The position numbers and the translations under genes were made by a program. DNA of 5,940 nt, taken from the NCBI GenBank assembly GCA_022616395.1, contig JAKEEV010000638.1, forward strand, positions 1-5,940, in the 5' to 3' direction. The notes below the pieces were generated by a model. The model was not told where the DNA came from. It made no database searches and saw only the letters and a program-made list of their open reading frames with translations. This DNA comes from Planctomycetia bacterium. Lineage in GTDB: Bacteria; Planctomycetota; Planctomycetia; Gemmatales; Gemmataceae. Shown here piece by piece: positions 4,592-5,940 of this stretch (its first letter is position 1; every line of letters starts with the position of its first letter).

Positions 4592-5940
4592 ATGGGTAAG
4601 TGGGCGGATCATCCTTCAATCGCGTGGGTACTGGCGGCGAGCGCGTTTGCGTTCGCCGCACTCAGTGCGCGGCCGTCCGCGTCTTCGTGGAATGACGGCA
4701 GTCGGCTCGCGTCAGTCGAAGCTCTCGTTGAACGCAACACCTTCTGCATTGACGGCACGATGTTCCTTGAACCGAAAGCCGAACACTTCGAACGCGGAAC
4801 TCCTCCCTACGATCCCACCAACCCCGCACTCAGACGTGGAACGCTCGACAAGCTGTTCATCGATGGCCGCTACTACTCCGACAAGCCTCCTCTGGTCAGC
4901 GTTCCTCTCGCGGGCGCGTATCGCGCGCTGATGGTGTTCGGTTTGCCCAAGCCGAGCGACCGACCAGACGTGTTCGCGTGGGTTATCACAGTTCTGTTGT
5001 GCGGAACTGGCTATTCGGTCGCTGTTGGCTGCATGTGGACGATTGGTAAGCGCGTTGGATTAAGTCCCGGCTGGCGGCTGGTGTGGCTGGGCGCGTTCGC
5101 GCTGGCGACCGTCCTTCCGGCTTACACGCGCAGCGCGAACAACCATATCGCGCAGCTCGGCGCGGTCGCGGCGATCTGCGTACTGTTGTGTCGAATCGCC
5201 GATTCCGCACGCGAAGGCCGAACCGCGTGGCTTTCTCTTCTGGCCGCAGGGTTCATCACGGGATTCGCGTACAACCTCGACTTCGGCGTCGGCCCACCGC
5301 TTGTGCTCGCGGTAATCGTGATCGTCGCGCTGCGCACGCGACGAGCGTTTCCCGCCCTGGTGTGCGCGCTCGCGATGGCTCCGTGTGTCGTTGCGGGGCA
5401 CGCAATCAACTTTGCCATTGGAGGCGACTGGCTTCGCCCTCTGAACATGCACCCCGAATACCTCGCGTGGCCCGGAAGCCCGTTCAACACCACCATGACC
5501 GGCGTTCTCCGCCCGCGACCGGTCGCGCAGTTCCTCTACACGCTCGATCTGCTCTTCGGCAAGAAAGGCTTCCTCACTCACAACCTTCCGCTGTTGCTCG
5601 CGGTCACCGCGGGCGTGCTTGTGTTGAGGCGCGGAACGTCTCTTAACGAGCCGCGACCGCAAGGGAGCCGGCCACTGGAACCGCTCCCTTGCGGTCGCGG
5701 CTCGTTGGGTGGTCGCGGCGCTGATTACCGCACCGAACTGCTTCTTCTCATCGCGTGGTGCGTGGTCGGCTGGCTGATGTATGGCGTGCTGTCGAAGAAT
5801 CACGGTGGCGGGTGCGTGTCGATCCGGTGGTTCGTGCCGTTCCTCGTTCCGGGCTTCTGGCTGTTGACAAAAGTGCTGAAGGAACGCCCGGAGTTCCGTC
5901 GCGACTTTCTTCTTCTCTCCGCGTGGGGGCTTGCTCTGTC
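4592..5940 (+). CDS. GT-C-like polytopic membrane protein (paralog 2), 3' end beyond window
   Basis: Open from ATG 4592 to the window edge: 449 codons seen, no stop. It is a close tandem paralog of 3041-4530 over its whole length. The first membrane helix is at about 11-26. The outer loop follows with WNDGSRLASVEALVERNT (33-50), GTLDK (83-87) and YYSDKPP (94-100). Further helices lie near 128-150, 163-178, 187-202, 213-229, 232-247, 253-277, 331-345, 382-400 and 411-428. WPGSPF (293-298) and RWFVPFLVPGFW (412-423) are shared with paralog 1. The loop aspartates plus KPP motif suggest a GT-C glycosyltransferase (ArnT/PMT-like) acting on lipid-linked sugar, but this is inference and no substrate can be named. 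Residues about 349-377 are an extra loop encoded by a 62-nt inverted repeat. The frame is intact where paralog 1 is broken, so this is probably the functional copy. Confidence 0.88.
   Translation, partial: MGKWADHPSIAWVLAASAFAFAALSARPSASSWNDGSRLASVEALVERNTFCIDGTMFLEPKAEHFERGTPPYDPTNPALRRGTLDKLFIDGRYYSDKPPLVSVPLAGAYRALMVFGLPKPSDRPDVFAWVITVLLCGTGYSVAVGCMWTIGKRVGLSPGWRLVWLGAFALATVLPAYTRSANNHIAQLGAVAAICVLLCRIADSAREGRTAWLSLLAAGFITGFAYNLDFGVGPPLVLAVIVIVALRTRRAFPALVCALAMAPCVVAGHAINFAIGGDWLRPLNMHPEYLAWPGSPFNTTMTGVLRPRPVAQFLYTLDLLFGKKGFLTHNLPLLLAVTAGVLVLRRGTSLNEPRPQGSRPLEPLPCGRGSLGGRGADYRTELLLLIAWCVVGWLMYGVLSKNHGGGCVSIRWFVPFLVPGFWLLTKVLKERPEFRRDFLLLSAWGLAL
5645..5706. repeat. 24-bp perfect inverted repeat inserted in paralog 2
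   Basis: The arm 5645-5668 (CGAGCCGCGACCGCAAGGG type) is perfectly complementary to 5683-5706, with a 14-nt loop. It is read in frame as residues 352-372, rich in Pro, Gly and Arg. The surrounding protein aligns with paralog 1 (RSG then DRIELAALVGW against RRG then YRTELLLLIAW), which lacks about 28-29 residues here. The repeat therefore entered after the duplication, or was lost cleanly from paralog 1, and the net length change is a multiple of three. The insert falls in a loop between two membrane helices. Confidence 0.9.

Noticed and set aside
5060..5803. 247-codon open frame on the minus strand
   Set aside because: It is the antisense shadow of paralog 2, whose frame is homologous to paralog 1 throughout. 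The minus-strand product is Arg-rich low-complexity sequence typical of GC-rich shadows.

Overview
The window looks like a piece of a GC-rich planctomycete chromosome, most likely Gemmata-like. The evidence is the base composition, the style of the dispersed palindromic repeats (CGTCGCTGACGCTTC, CAGCCGGCTAACGCCGG and CCGCGACCGCAAGGGAGC types), and a pair of large lineage-type membrane proteins. The genus is an inference from sequence style and could not be searched.

Layout, left to right. Positions 1-107 hold three copies of one palindromic repeat. A complete homoserine dehydrogenase gene (hom, 156-1547, +) follows, with a C-terminal ACT domain and an extra peptide encoded by a heptamer-built inverted repeat. 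Positions 1548-2140 have no recognisable gene but carry several hairpins and a 132-nt nested palindrome. On the minus strand, 3006 down to 2094, is a complete toxin-antitoxin cassette: sigma70-like promoter with a perfect palindromic operator, strong Shine-Dalgarno, DUF1778/TacA-type ribbon-helix-helix antitoxin, TacT-type GNAT toxin joined by an ATGA overlap, and an intrinsic terminator. On the plus strand, diverging from that operator, are two tandem paralogous polytopic membrane proteins that resemble GT-C glycosyltransferases. The first (3041-4530) is split by a one-base frameshift at about 3655-3663. The second (4592 to the window end) is intact as far as seen and runs off the right edge.

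The most striking theme is that three coding regions (hom, paralog 1, paralog 2) each carry a hairpin or inverted repeat of a different family that preserves the frame and adds roughly 18-30 residues. For the two membrane proteins each paralog lacks the other's insert, so the insertion boundaries can be read directly. This resembles the idea of Rickettsia palindromic elements (mini-repeats tolerated inside genes), but here several families act within 6 kb. The second theme is the toxin-antitoxin operator: its symmetry places a TACAAT -10 box on both strands, so one repressor site may control both the toxin-antitoxin operon and the divergent membrane-protein gene.
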